Assembly (NCBI RefSeq): GCF_042432825.1
Contig: NZ_JBHLWN010000020.1
Coordinates: 1-64,000, forward strand
DNA length: 64,000 bases
Source: Gordoniibacillus chartarius
GTDB taxonomy: Bacteria; Bacillota; Bacilli; Paenibacillales; NBRC-103111
Direction: 5' to 3'
The notes under the pieces are model-generated. The model was not told where the DNA came from. It did not search any database and worked only from the letters and a program-made list of their open reading frames with translations. The translations under genes were made by a program, and so were the position numbers. Below are positions 7,447-15,645 of the stretch, piece after piece (within the stretch, counting starts at the first letter, position 1; each line of letters begins with the position of its first letter).

Positions 7447-9324
7447 TTATCCCGTGACGGGATTCGCCGCCCGGCTTCCCTGAAAGTTTCCCTGAAAGCG
7501 GCCGCGGTTCGCACCGGGCTCGCCGCCTTGAGCATGACGGTACAATTCTTCGTAATAGCCCTGCATCGCAAGCAGCTCGTGATGCTTCCCCTCTTCGACG
7601 ATTCGGCCGCGGCGCATCACGATGATCCGGTCGGCCTGCATGACAGTCGATAAGCGGTGAGCGATGACGAGCGTCGTCCGTCCTTCGGACACGACCTTAA
7701 GCGCTTGCTGAATCAGCTGCTCCGTCTGGGAATCCAGATTCGCGGTCGCTTCGTCCAGGATCAGGATTCGCGGGCGGAAGACGATGATGCGCGCGAAGGA
7801 CAACAGCTGCCGTTCGCCTGCGGACAAACCGCTGCCGCGCTCCGATAATTTCGTCTCGTAGCCGTCCTTCATGCGGCGGACCAGCCGGTCTGCGCCGACG
7901 AATTCGCATGCGCGGATGACCTCGTCGCGAGAGATCGATTCGTCGAACATTCTTACGTTATCGATAATGCTGCCCGCATACAGATACGGCTCCTGCTGGA
8001 CAAGGCCGACGATCCGCTGCAGCTCGGCCTGCGGCAGCTCGCGGATATCGATGCCGTCGATAAGGATGCTGCCTTCCTGGACATCGTAGAATCGGCACAG
8101 CAAGCTGATCAGCGAGCTCTTGCCCGCTCCGGTCGTGCCCACGATGCCGATCATTTCGCCGGGATGGATATGAAGGCCGAGTCCGTGAATGACCGGCGAA
8201 CCGCTCTCATAACCGAACGTAATGCGATTGAAATCGATACGGCCTTGAACCGCTTCCCGTTCGATCCGGACCGGCTGCGGTTTGTCCTCGACCTCGGGGC
8301 GAATATCGAACACCCCCCATATCCGGTTAACCGCAACGGTAGCCGATTGCAGCGTGTTCCACTGCTGCGTGATGGCGATTACCGGCTGGAAAAACTGGCG
8401 AATATACGTGATGAACGCATACAGAACGCCGAATTCCAGCGTTCGGTCCAGGACTGCCATGCCGCCGAGCCATACGACGAAAGCGATCGTCAGGTTGCCG
8501 AGCAAATCGAACGAACGGTTAAACAGCACAAGCGTGCGAATTTCGCGAATATTAGCCTTGTAGTAAGCGTCATTCCGCTCTTTGAACTGCTCCGCCTGCG
8601 CCTTCTGCTGATGGAACGCTTGAATCAAGCTCATACCCGACAAGTTCTCGGCCACGAATGCGACGAGCCGGGACAGCCGCGTGCGTGCCATTTGGTACGT
8701 ATTGCGCATAAAGGAACGGAACGCGACCGCGATGATTGCGATCAGCGGCAGCAACACCAAGCAATACATGCCGAGCGTTCTATCGAGCTGAAACATCATG
8801 ACCAGAATGAAGACCAATGTAAAACCGTCGCGCAGCAGCGTGAGAATCACTTGATTGAACAATTGGTTCAGCGCCTCGGTATCGCTCGAGACGTGCGTAA
8901 TGAGGCTGCCGCTCGGCGTCTTGTCGAAATAGGACATGGACAGCTTCGTGATGTGCCCGAACAGCTGCTTTCGGATTTTGGCCACGATGCTTTGCCCGGC
9001 GTTCTGCAGCAAATTGCTCTGAAGGTAACTGAATAACAGCCCCAATATCGACAACCCGAAGTAAATGGCGCAAATGGTCAGCAGACCGCCGTAGTCGTTC
9101 TTGCCCGCCATCAGATTGTCGTCGATCGCAATCTTGACCAAGTACGGCTGGAGCAGCTCGGCTGCAATTGCAATCACGGTACATAGCACGACCAGCGCAA
9201 AGGTCATCCGGTGTTCTGCGCCGTAAGAGACGAGGACTCGAAGGGCGGAACGATACTGGGGCTTCTGCTTCCTGCCGGTATCCGTCTTCTGATCCGTCTG
9301 CCAATTAGTAATGGCCTGCCGCAT
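7447..9324 (-). CDS. ABC exporter half-transporter, catalytic subunit (YheH-like)
   Basis: Membrane domain plus nucleotide-binding domain of a heterodimeric exporter. Six helices lie at about residues 40-330; Walker A is GTTGAGKSSLISLL, the signature LSAGERQLLSFAR, and Walker B ILILDEATANLDSQTE with an intact catalytic glutamate. I chose the ATG at 9324 (MRQAITNWQT, 625 residues) because GAGGAGG lies correctly before it; a longer frame reaches 9393. It overlaps the upstream half-transporter by 20 bases, so the two are coupled. Its partner has a degenerate Walker B, the arrangement known for YheI/YheH of Bacillus subtilis and for BmrC/BmrD. Substrate is unknown, probably a drug or amphiphile. 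Confidence 0.88.
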   Translation of the reverse strand: MRQAITNWQTDQKTDTGRKQKPQYRSALRVLVSYGAEHRMTFALVVLCTVIAIAAELLQPYLVKIAIDDNLMAGKNDYGGLLTICAIYFGLSILGLLFSYLQSNLLQNAGQSIVAKIRKQLFGHITKLSMSYFDKTPSGSLITHVSSDTEALNQLFNQVILTLLRDGFTLVFILVMMFQLDRTLGMYCLVLLPLIAIIAVAFRSFMRNTYQMARTRLSRLVAFVAENLSGMSLIQAFHQQKAQAEQFKERNDAYYKANIREIRTLVLFNRSFDLLGNLTIAFVVWLGGMAVLDRTLEFGVLYAFITYIRQFFQPVIAITQQWNTLQSATVAVNRIWGVFDIRPEVEDKPQPVRIEREAVQGRIDFNRITFGYESGSPVIHGLGLHIHPGEMIGIVGTTGAGKSSLISLLCRFYDVQEGSILIDGIDIRELPQAELQRIVGLVQQEPYLYAGSIIDNVRMFDESISRDEVIRACEFVGADRLVRRMKDGYETKLSERGSGLSAGERQLLSFARIIVFRPRILILDEATANLDSQTEQLIQQALKVVSEGRTTLVIAHRLSTVMQADRIIVMRRGRIVEEGKHHELLAMQGYYEELYRHAQGGEPGANRGRFQGNFQGSRAANPVTG

Positions 9325-11062
9325 GCTGGCTTCCCTCCTCTTGAATCGCGTGGAGCGCAGCGTACAGCCCCGGCCGGGCAAGCAGCTCCTCATGATTCCC
9401 GCGCTGGACGATTTGTCCGCCCTCCATGACGAGAATCAGATCGGCGTGCTTCAAAGCGCTGATGCGGTGGGTGATAATCACGGTCGTCTTGCCCCGCCGC
9501 TCTTCCCGGATCGTCTGCACAATCTCGCTCTCGGTGACGGCATCGACGGCGCTGACGCTGTCGTCCAGGATCATGAACGGAGCCTGCTTGATGAGGCCGC
9601 GCGCCAGACTCGTTCGCTGCCGCTGTCCTCCGGATAACGTGATCCCCCGCTCCCCCAGCTTCGTCTCGAAGCGATCGGGGAATTGGACGATATTATCATA
9701 GATCCGTGCTTGCTTGGCCGCGATCTCGATCTCCTCCTGTCCGGCCTCCCGTCTGGAGAAGGCGATATTGTCACGGATCTTCGTGCTGAACAGGAAGCCG
9801 TCCTGAGGCACATAAGCGATCTGGCTGCGCAAGCTCTCCAGCGTCAGCTTGCGGATATCCGTCTCTCCGATTCGAATCGCGCCCGCAGGAGGATCGTACA
9901 TGCGAAGCAGCAGCTTGACGAGCGTCGTCTTCCCGCTGCCGGTCCGTCCGACGATGCCAATCGTCATGCCGGGAGCAATCTCGAGATCGATGTCCCGCAA
10001 AGCAGGCTCCGAAGCTCCTGGATAAGAGAACGTCAGCCCTTGCATATGCACGACAGCTTGCCCGAGATCGACCGGCACGGCATCTTCCGCCTCTACGATG
10101 TCCGGCCGCACCTCGACCAGCTCGTTCAGCCGCTGCAGGGACGCGCGGGAACGCTGCACGGTGTTGATGACGTTGCCGATCTGCTGCAGCGGCGTCATCA
10201 GCATCCGGACGTACAAGGTCATCGCTACAAAATTACCGAGCGTGAGCTTTCCCGTAACCGTCAAGTAACCGCCGAGCGCCAGCGTGACGATTAAAGACAT
10301 CGAGCCGAGGAACGGAACAAGCGCCTGAAAGAACGAAGACATCCGGACCAGCGACAGCTGGCTGTCCCGAATCCGGTCGACGTAAGAGCCGAAGCGCTCG
10401 GTCATGATCGGCTCTACCGCGAACTTCTTCGCGACGCGAATGCCGCCGAACTGCTCCTCGGCCGTTTCCGTCATCGCACCCAGCGCTTCTTGCACCCTCA
10501 TCGACCGTTTGCGGATGGCCGGCCCGAAGCGCGTTACGATCCAGGGAATCAGCAGCAGCGGTCCGACGGAGGCTGCTACCAGGTAGAGCGGGATGTCGCT
10601 CAGGAGCATCGCGCCGATACACGAGAGCAAGAGCAGCGTCGCCATCGCCAGTTGGTTGATGCCCATGGAGATCGATTCCCTAACGCCGGTGACGTCGTTC
10701 ATGAAATAGCTGAGCATTTTGCCGACGCCGTTCTGCGAATAATAACGCTCGCTCAGCTCCGAGAAATGCGCGAACAGACGGCGGCGGGTCATAAATTCGA
10801 ACAGGCGGCCGACATACATGATCAAATATTGGCCGTACCCGCCGATGACCGCATGCCCCGCACCGACCGCCAGCAGCAGCAGGCTGTACCGAACGACATC
10901 GTGTCCGGCCAGCTCCCCGGACTGCAGCCGGTCCGTGAAGCCGCCAAGCACCTTAGGGAAATAGGCATACACGATGCTTGCGGCCGCATGCAGCGCGAAT
11001 GACGACGCATAAATACGCCACGTATCTCCGAAATACGGTTTCAGGATACCCTTAGACTTCAA
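9305..11062 (-). CDS. ABC exporter half-transporter, degenerate-site subunit (YheI-like)
   Basis: First subunit of the heterodimeric exporter. Walker A is GRTGSGKTTLVKLLL and the signature LSGGQRQRTSLARG. Walker B is FMILDDSVSAVDAVTE, with aspartate where the catalytic glutamate would be, the mark of the non-hydrolysing site of such heterodimers. I place the start at a TTG (11062), preceded by AAAGGGG, giving MKSKGILKPYFGDTWR and 585 residues. An ATG at 11101 would add 13 residues but has a poor ribosome site. The PadR-type gene just upstream is probably its regulator and in the same operon. Confidence 0.85.
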   Translation of the reverse strand: MKSKGILKPYFGDTWRIYASSFALHAAASIVYAYFPKVLGGFTDRLQSGELAGHDVVRYSLLLLAVGAGHAVIGGYGQYLIMYVGRLFEFMTRRRLFAHFSELSERYYSQNGVGKMLSYFMNDVTGVRESISMGINQLAMATLLLLSCIGAMLLSDIPLYLVAASVGPLLLIPWIVTRFGPAIRKRSMRVQEALGAMTETAEEQFGGIRVAKKFAVEPIMTERFGSYVDRIRDSQLSLVRMSSFFQALVPFLGSMSLIVTLALGGYLTVTGKLTLGNFVAMTLYVRMLMTPLQQIGNVINTVQRSRASLQRLNELVEVRPDIVEAEDAVPVDLGQAVVHMQGLTFSYPGASEPALRDIDLEIAPGMTIGIVGRTGSGKTTLVKLLLRMYDPPAGAIRIGETDIRKLTLESLRSQIAYVPQDGFLFSTKIRDNIAFSRREAGQEEIEIAAKQARIYDNIVQFPDRFETKLGERGITLSGGQRQRTSLARGLIKQAPFMILDDSVSAVDAVTESEIVQTIREERRGKTTVIITHRISALKHADLILVMEGGQIVQRGNHEELLARPGLYAALHAIQEEGSQHAAGHY

Positions 11063-11105
11063 TAACGTATCGCCCCTTTCGCCCGCTTCACAGGACTTCA
11101 TCCGA

Positions 11106-11783
11106 TCATTCGTCCCGGTTGTCATTCGGCAACGAACCCGTCCCGTCTGCAGTCGTTTCGTCCGAATCCGCATTCGGCAGCGAGGCCACGATGTCTTTCA
11201 GGTTATCCTGGAGCTTGCTCATCAGCTCTTGAAACTGCGCCGCCTGCTCGGAGGACGGGTTCTCCTTCGCCGCTTCCGCCGCCCTCGCCATCAAGTAGAC
11301 GACATCGGACCATTCCTTGACGAAGGCGCGCAAGTAATGCTTCCCATATCTTCCTCCGTGATGCCGATGCCGTCCATGCTCCCAACGCTTCTCCGGCCGC
11401 TCCTTGTCCTGGCTTTCTCTTTCGCGCAGAAAGGCCGCGCCTTCATCCGTAATATGGTACAGCTTCTTGCCGTCCGTTTCTTTGCAGCCGATCAGCTGCA
11501 TGTCTTCCAGCAGCTGCAAATTCGGGTAAATGGAGCCGGGGCTCGGCGAGTACAGCCCGCCCGTCTTCTCTTCCATCGCCTTCATTAACTGATATCCGTG
11601 CATCGGCTCCGACGCCAGCAGCTCAAGCAGGGCGAATTTGAAACCTCCGCGTTCGAAGAAGCGCTTGCCCTCCCCCCTTCCGCCGTGTCCGCCCCGGTGC
11701 TCGCCATGACGATACCTCTTGTTAAGTTCACGGTACCCGTCCGGATGACGCGACGGTCCGAAACGGTGATCGCTATATCTCAT
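11106..11783 (-). CDS. PadR-family transcriptional regulator
   Basis: PadR winged-helix repressors commonly control adjacent multidrug exporters. After a His/Gly/Arg-rich N-terminal tail (residues about 8-40) comes the domain FKFALLELLASEPMHGYQLMKAMEEKTGG, then SPGSIYPNLQLLEDMQLI and the wing KKLYHITDEGAAFL. A second His-rich patch (HGRHRHHGGRYGKHY) and a C-terminal coiled region follow. The histidine content hints at metal binding, which is inference. The ATG at 11783 fits the Shine-Dalgarno AAAGGTGAG best; a GTG lies four codons upstream. It heads the exporter operon and has a double palindrome upstream. Confidence 0.88.
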   Translation of the reverse strand: MRYSDHRFGPSRHPDGYRELNKRYRHGEHRGGHGGRGEGKRFFERGGFKFALLELLASEPMHGYQLMKAMEEKTGGLYSPSPGSIYPNLQLLEDMQLIGCKETDGKKLYHITDEGAAFLRERESQDKERPEKRWEHGRHRHHGGRYGKHYLRAFVKEWSDVVYLMARAAEAAKENPSSEQAAQFQELMSKLQDNLKDIVASLPNADSDETTADGTGSLPNDNRDE

Positions 11784-11803
11784 AATTGCACTCACCTTTC
11801 AAT

Positions 11804-11836
11804 ACGATATATCGTTATATTATTACGATATATCGT
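11804..11836. promoter_or_regulatory. Twin palindromic operator for the PadR regulator
   Basis: Two perfect 12-bp palindromes ACGATATATCGT at 11804-11815 and 11825-11836, 21 bp apart centre to centre (two helical turns), just upstream of the PadR gene. Confidence 0.75.
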
Positions 11837-11985
11837 ATTGTGTCAACATAGATATTTCCATGATCCGGAATATTTCTCGGCTGAAGAAGGATGAGCCGTA
11901 AACGAGAGTACGATCAAACGAAACGAAGCCGATCTCGGACGGGAACCGTTCCCGCCGTGAGTCGGCCTCATTTTCATATCGCTCA

Positions 11986-12654
11986 TCAGCCCTTGGAAAT
12001 TTCGGCAAGCCTCTCTTGCAGGCGCTCCGTACATACGCCTCCGTGGTACGTAATAATCGTTTCGATCGGCAGCGGCAGAAGCTTGGCCACCGACCTGCGC
12101 GCCTCCTCCATATCGGGCGTAAAATTCGGATCGGGCGGCATCAGCGTCCCTTCGTGCGAGGTCAGGGCGTCGCCGGAAATTAACGTTCGGCTCGGCTCAT
12201 GATACAGGCAAATGTGATCCGGTGTATGGCCCGGTGTGAACACAACCCGAATCCCTCCGCAATACGGAAGAATGTCTCCGTCCTGCAGTGTCGCATCCAC
12301 TCTGGCGGGAGGAACGACGATGCCGCGTTTCAAGAGCGGCGCTTCGCCCTGTATGTAGGGCTTCGTCAGCTCGTGGGCGAGCACCTCGATACGTCCGTTC
12401 GTGGCGCCAACCAGCCCGGGCAGTCCGCCGATATGGTCCAAATCCTGATGCGTAATAATCACTTTCGTCAGCCTGTCCAGCGGGAAGCCCTCCGCCGCCA
12501 GCGTATCGCGAATTCGCTCGATTTGGCCGGGGATGCCGGTATCGACGAGAATCACGTCCCGCTCATCCCACAGCAGCGTTGCATGGACGACGAACGATCT
12601 CCCCCCGGCATCCATGTCCAGCTTGACGGCTTTGACACCTGTATTTCCGCTCAT
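11986..12654 (-). CDS. MBL-fold metallo-hydrolase
   Basis: A 222-residue metallo-beta-lactamase-fold hydrolase. The metal motif is THQDLDHIGG (variant of HxHxDH with glutamine and leucine between ligands), followed by VVFTPGHTPDHICLY, LISGDALTSH and a last histidine in IITYHGG. The missing second histidine is common in the subgroup annotated simply as MBL fold hydrolases. The substrate cannot be deduced. A GC-rich inverted repeat with a T-rich tail lies downstream (around 11925-11970) and could terminate transcription. Confidence 0.85.
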   Translation of the reverse strand: MSGNTGVKAVKLDMDAGGRSFVVHATLLWDERDVILVDTGIPGQIERIRDTLAAEGFPLDRLTKVIITHQDLDHIGGLPGLVGATNGRIEVLAHELTKPYIQGEAPLLKRGIVVPPARVDATLQDGDILPYCGGIRVVFTPGHTPDHICLYHEPSRTLISGDALTSHEGTLMPPDPNFTPDMEEARRSVAKLLPLPIETIITYHGGVCTERLQERLAEISKG

Positions 12655-12806
12655 CCTGAGTGCCTCCTCTCGAATCGATATCTTTATTTTACCCTTAACA
12701 TACTTGCACGGAAACCCCTTCCATATGCGCGCATTTCTGTCGAAAGTTCTGACGCTGTAACATTGCGTTCTTACCGACCGGCGCCGTTGCGCTAAGAGAC
12801 TCTGCC

Positions 12807-12990
12807 GTTACGTATGCCGCTCTTTGCCTCCCGTGATGGCAGCGTTGTTGGTTACGTATGCCGTGCTATGCTCCCTTAGTTGGCAGCGTTATTGGTTAGC
12901 GGTTTCGGACGTCCTTATTTCGCTCGAAAGCTGCATATCGGTGGAGATAGCGGTTTGCGAGGGACTTATTTGGCGGCTTGGTGCGTTGAA
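12807..12990. repeat. Imperfect tandem repeats in a 730-bp gene-free gap
   Basis: In the gap 12655-13388, a 44-bp unit starting GTTACGTATGCCG and ending GGCAGCGTTGTTG (12807-12850) is repeated imperfectly at 12851-12894. Two related units starting at 12895 and 12946 share a TAGCGGTTT...CTTATTT core. A 90-codon frame across this stretch has no ribosome site and mirrors the repeat, so I do not call it a gene. The rest of the gap shows nothing recognisable. Confidence 0.6.
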
Positions 12991-13340
12991 CGTTAAATGT
13001 TTGCGCTTACACGAAAAATTAGCTCCTCCGCAAACCGTTATTTTGACCGATGCTCGTGGAGTTGAGAAAATAAAGCCCCGGGAATCCGTAATTTAAGCGA
13101 GATGACTCGGCAGATGGCGATGTACAGAGTCAAGCTCCTAAACCTCTCGAAAATGAAACGTTCACACAAGCCTCTACATATGTGAAATTGAGACTCGTAT
13201 CGGTATGTGTGGAATGGACCCGCCGGGAAAGCTGGAGTGTCCCAATTTCCTAATTTTGGTGGACAAAATCAGAATGAAGGCACGTAACGCCACCGTAACG
13301 CCTATTCAGCCAAACTATGGAGTGCAGCTTATATCCGACA

Positions 13341-13373
13341 AAACCGGGACTCGCCCGATTGGGGCGGTCCCGG
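13341..13373 (-). terminator. Intrinsic terminator of the pspA operon
   Basis: On the minus strand CCGGGACCGCCC pairs with GGGCGAGTCCCGG and is followed by TTTTG, 16 bases past the pspA stop. Confidence 0.8.
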
Positions 13374-13388
13374 CCTGCCGTTCACACG

Positions 13389-14057
13389 TTAGGCTTGCTT
13401 CCGTTGCTCCTTGAGCATGGCGAGCTCTTCCATGACGTCTGCGCGAAGCTTGCGCTCCCGCTCCTGGACGGCGCTGCCGCCCATCAGCTGGTTGACGGCG
13501 CGGCTCGCTTTCGCTTCCGCTTCCCATCTCCACACCTGCTGCTCCATGCCGGCGAGGGCGCCGTTCATCTTCTGTGCGTCGAAGGAGTGGATGACCCGGT
13601 TGACGTCGCGGATCGTGCGGGCGGCCTCGGCCCGGGCGGCAAGCGCCTCGTGCTTCTGCACCAGTGCCTCGCGGGTTGCCTGCAGCTCCCTGAGCTGCTC
13701 AAGCAAAGCGGCGGTTTGCGCTTTGACAGCCTCGTACTGCTCACGGTACATCTCAAGCTTCTGCACTTGCACAAGCTTCTCCTGGATCGCCAGCTCGGCG
13801 ATAGCATCCTCACCGCGGTCGACAGCCAGCTCCGCTTGGCGGGTACGCTTCGCGACCAGCTCCTCCGTACGGTTAACCAGCGCCTCGCATTGCGTTTCCG
13901 TAAACAAATGGCCCGCCAGCGTTGTACGCACTTTATCGATCTGCTCCTGAACCTCGCGGATATATTGCTTAACCATGTTCACCGGATCTTCCATGCGGTC
14001 CAGCGCATCGTGAATGTCCGCAAGTGCAATGCTTTTAACTCGAGAGAAAATACCCAT
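13389..14057 (-). CDS. pspA: PspA/IM30-family phage-shock protein
   Basis: Peripheral membrane protein that coats and repairs stressed membranes. Its 222 residues are almost wholly helical. The N-terminus MGIFSRVKSIALADIHDALDRMEDP, then VKQYIREVQEQI, is diagnostic, and a long coiled coil (about 60-190) follows. It ends at MGGSAVQERERKLRADVMEELAMLK. The Shine-Dalgarno AAGGAGG lies inside the end of the upstream gene, and the gap is a single base, so it is the last gene of a three-gene operon with two envelope proteins. Confidence 0.92.
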   Translation of the reverse strand: MGIFSRVKSIALADIHDALDRMEDPVNMVKQYIREVQEQIDKVRTTLAGHLFTETQCEALVNRTEELVAKRTRQAELAVDRGEDAIAELAIQEKLVQVQKLEMYREQYEAVKAQTAALLEQLRELQATREALVQKHEALAARAEAARTIRDVNRVIHSFDAQKMNGALAGMEQQVWRWEAEAKASRAVNQLMGGSAVQERERKLRADVMEELAMLKEQRKQA

Positions 14058-14058
14058 T

Positions 14059-14598
14059 TTAGTTGTCCTCCTTCATAGCTTGCTGCTCCCATTCGTCGAG
14101 CAGCTTGGCGTTGTTTACATTTTCGGTGTACATCGGGTTGGCAAGCGGCTCGGCTTGTCCCGCATAAGACTGCACCGGAGCGGGCTGCCTGTTCATTCTG
14201 TAAGCCAAGTATGCACCGACCAGTACGATCGGGATGCCGATGACCGGCGGCGTCAAGAGAAGCAAGCCCGCTGCGGCGAAGCTCATACCGACGATGCGTA
14301 CGAAGCTGCTGTCCTTAGCCTTCTTCCACAGCAGCGCACCGCCGACCAGCATCATGAGCGGCAGCAGCCAGCTCAAGAACCGTATAGTGCCGAAGCCATG
14401 CGCGACTTGTCCTCCAAAGCCGCCGCGGCCGCCGCGGATGCCGTGCGGCATCATGCTCATGCCGCCTCCGTGCCCTCGCCCGAAGGTACGCGGCCCGTAG
14501 CCCGGCCCTCCGCTCCATAAGAAGTGGTACGCAGCGCCGATGACGATGAGCGCTCCGGCCCCGAATAAGATCCATTTCCACGTGTGCTGCTTCTTCAA
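14059..14598 (-). CDS. Small membrane protein of the pspA operon
   Basis: A 179-residue protein of unknown function with three hydrophobic segments: about 8-27, 72-90, and a long one near 101-128. A Gly/Arg/His/Met-rich loop (GRGHGGGMSMMPHG, GGRGGFGGQ) separates the first two. The C-terminal tail (about 135-179) is hydrophilic and ends NAKLLDEWEQQAMKEDN. It sits between a secreted repeat protein and PspA in one operon, and could anchor or sense for PspA. I do not recognise the family by name. Confidence 0.75.
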   Translation of the reverse strand: MKKQHTWKWILFGAGALIVIGAAYHFLWSGGPGYGPRTFGRGHGGGMSMMPHGIRGGRGGFGGQVAHGFGTIRFLSWLLPLMMLVGGALLWKKAKDSSFVRIVGMSFAAAGLLLLTPPVIGIPIVLVGAYLAYRMNRQPAPVQSYAGQAEPLANPMYTENVNNAKLLDEWEQQAMKEDN

Positions 14599-14623
14599 GC
14601 CGTTCCTCTCCTTTACTTCTATG

Positions 14624-15412
14624 TTACGCCCCTGTTACAGACGTGTCGGCAGCCGGTGCTGCCGGTGCGGTCGTCTCTGTGCTTGCCGGAGCTTTAGGGG
14701 GCATCTTGCGGTCTATGAACTGACCGATTTCCTCATCAAGACCGGACTTGATCTGCGAGATCAGCTGATCCCGGCTCACGCCGTGCTCCTGTGCGATATC
14801 CGCGAGCGATTGGCCCGATTGCAGAGCGGTCTTCAGCTCATCCTCCGTCATCCCCAGCAAAGCGGCGATTTGCTCTTGCCCGCCGAACATTCCGCCCAGG
14901 CCCCGGCCCATGCCTTTGCCGCCGCGCTTGCCGGGCTCGCCGCCTGCCGGAAGAACGCTCGTAATTTGCTGCTGCACTTGTTCGTTAAGGCCTGCCTTCT
15001 GCCGATCCGCCTGCTCCTGCGTCAGCTTGCCTGCCGCGACCGCATCGTCGATAGCTTTGGTTTGCGCGTCGACCAGCTTTTGCAGCAGATCCGCCTCGCT
15101 CAGACCCGCCTTCTCCTGTGCGACCTGAGCCAGCGTCTTGCCTTGGCCAAGCTCGGTACGAAGCGCTGCCTCGTCGATGCCGATCAGAGCCGCCGCTTCC
15201 TTCGTCACCTGCATGCCGCCGTGGAAGCCGCCCTTACCTCGTTCACCTCCCCTTCCGAAAGCCTTGCCTGCATCTGCCTGAGCGCTCGCCGCGCCGTCCG
15301 TAGAATTCGTTGCGGCATAAGCCTTCTGCTGTTGTACGGCGACCGCCGCACCTCCGATCAAGAGCGCCGCCGCCAGTGTGCCTGTCATCATTTTTTTGCT
15401 CCATGGTTTCAT
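14624..15412 (-). CDS. Secreted protein with two helical repeats, first gene of the pspA operon
   Basis: A 262-residue protein with a signal peptide (about 1-33, ending AYA). The mature part holds two related repeats: EAAALIGIDEAALRTELGQG followed by KTLAQVAQEKAGL (about 72-105), and IAALLGMTEDELKTALQSG followed by QSLADIAQEHGV (about 180-212). They are separated by a Gly/Arg/Lys-rich linker. Each repeat reads like a small helix-turn-helix-type fold seen in Bacillales secreted proteins of unknown function. The C-terminus is Ala/Pro/Thr-rich. The upstream region 15413-15589 holds no clear gene. Confidence 0.75.
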   Translation of the reverse strand: MKPWSKKMMTGTLAAALLIGGAAVAVQQQKAYAATNSTDGAASAQADAGKAFGRGGERGKGGFHGGMQVTKEAAALIGIDEAALRTELGQGKTLAQVAQEKAGLSEADLLQKLVDAQTKAIDDAVAAGKLTQEQADRQKAGLNEQVQQQITSVLPAGGEPGKRGGKGMGRGLGGMFGGQEQIAALLGMTEDELKTALQSGQSLADIAQEHGVSRDQLISQIKSGLDEEIGQFIDRKMPPKAPASTETTAPAAPAADTSVTGA

Positions 15413-15589
15413 CGTTATCTGCTCCTTTCAAGTGGCTTGTGTGTTGATCTGCTTTACACTTTGAAGTATAGGCACCTAACCTTAAAGGGACATGATAATG
15501 GGCTGAGGGTTCATTGAATCTTCGCTGAATATCCGCTGAATGAATTTGGCAACCGCCTGCGGCCGGATCGCCCATGCCGGGCGTACACG

Positions 15590-15628
15590 AAAAACGACCG
15601 CTTGCCCCGGAATACGGGCAAACGGTCG
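15590..15628 (-). terminator. Intrinsic terminator of the chemoreceptor gene
   Basis: On the minus strand CGACCGTTTGCCC pairs with GGGCAAGCGGTCG and is followed by TTTTT, shortly after the stop at 15646. Confidence 0.8.
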
Positions 15629-15645
15629 CTGCCGAATGTCTTCTT

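Noticed and set aside
12824..13096. A 90-codon plus-strand frame
   Set aside because: It lies over imperfect noncoding repeats and lacks a Shine-Dalgarno site.
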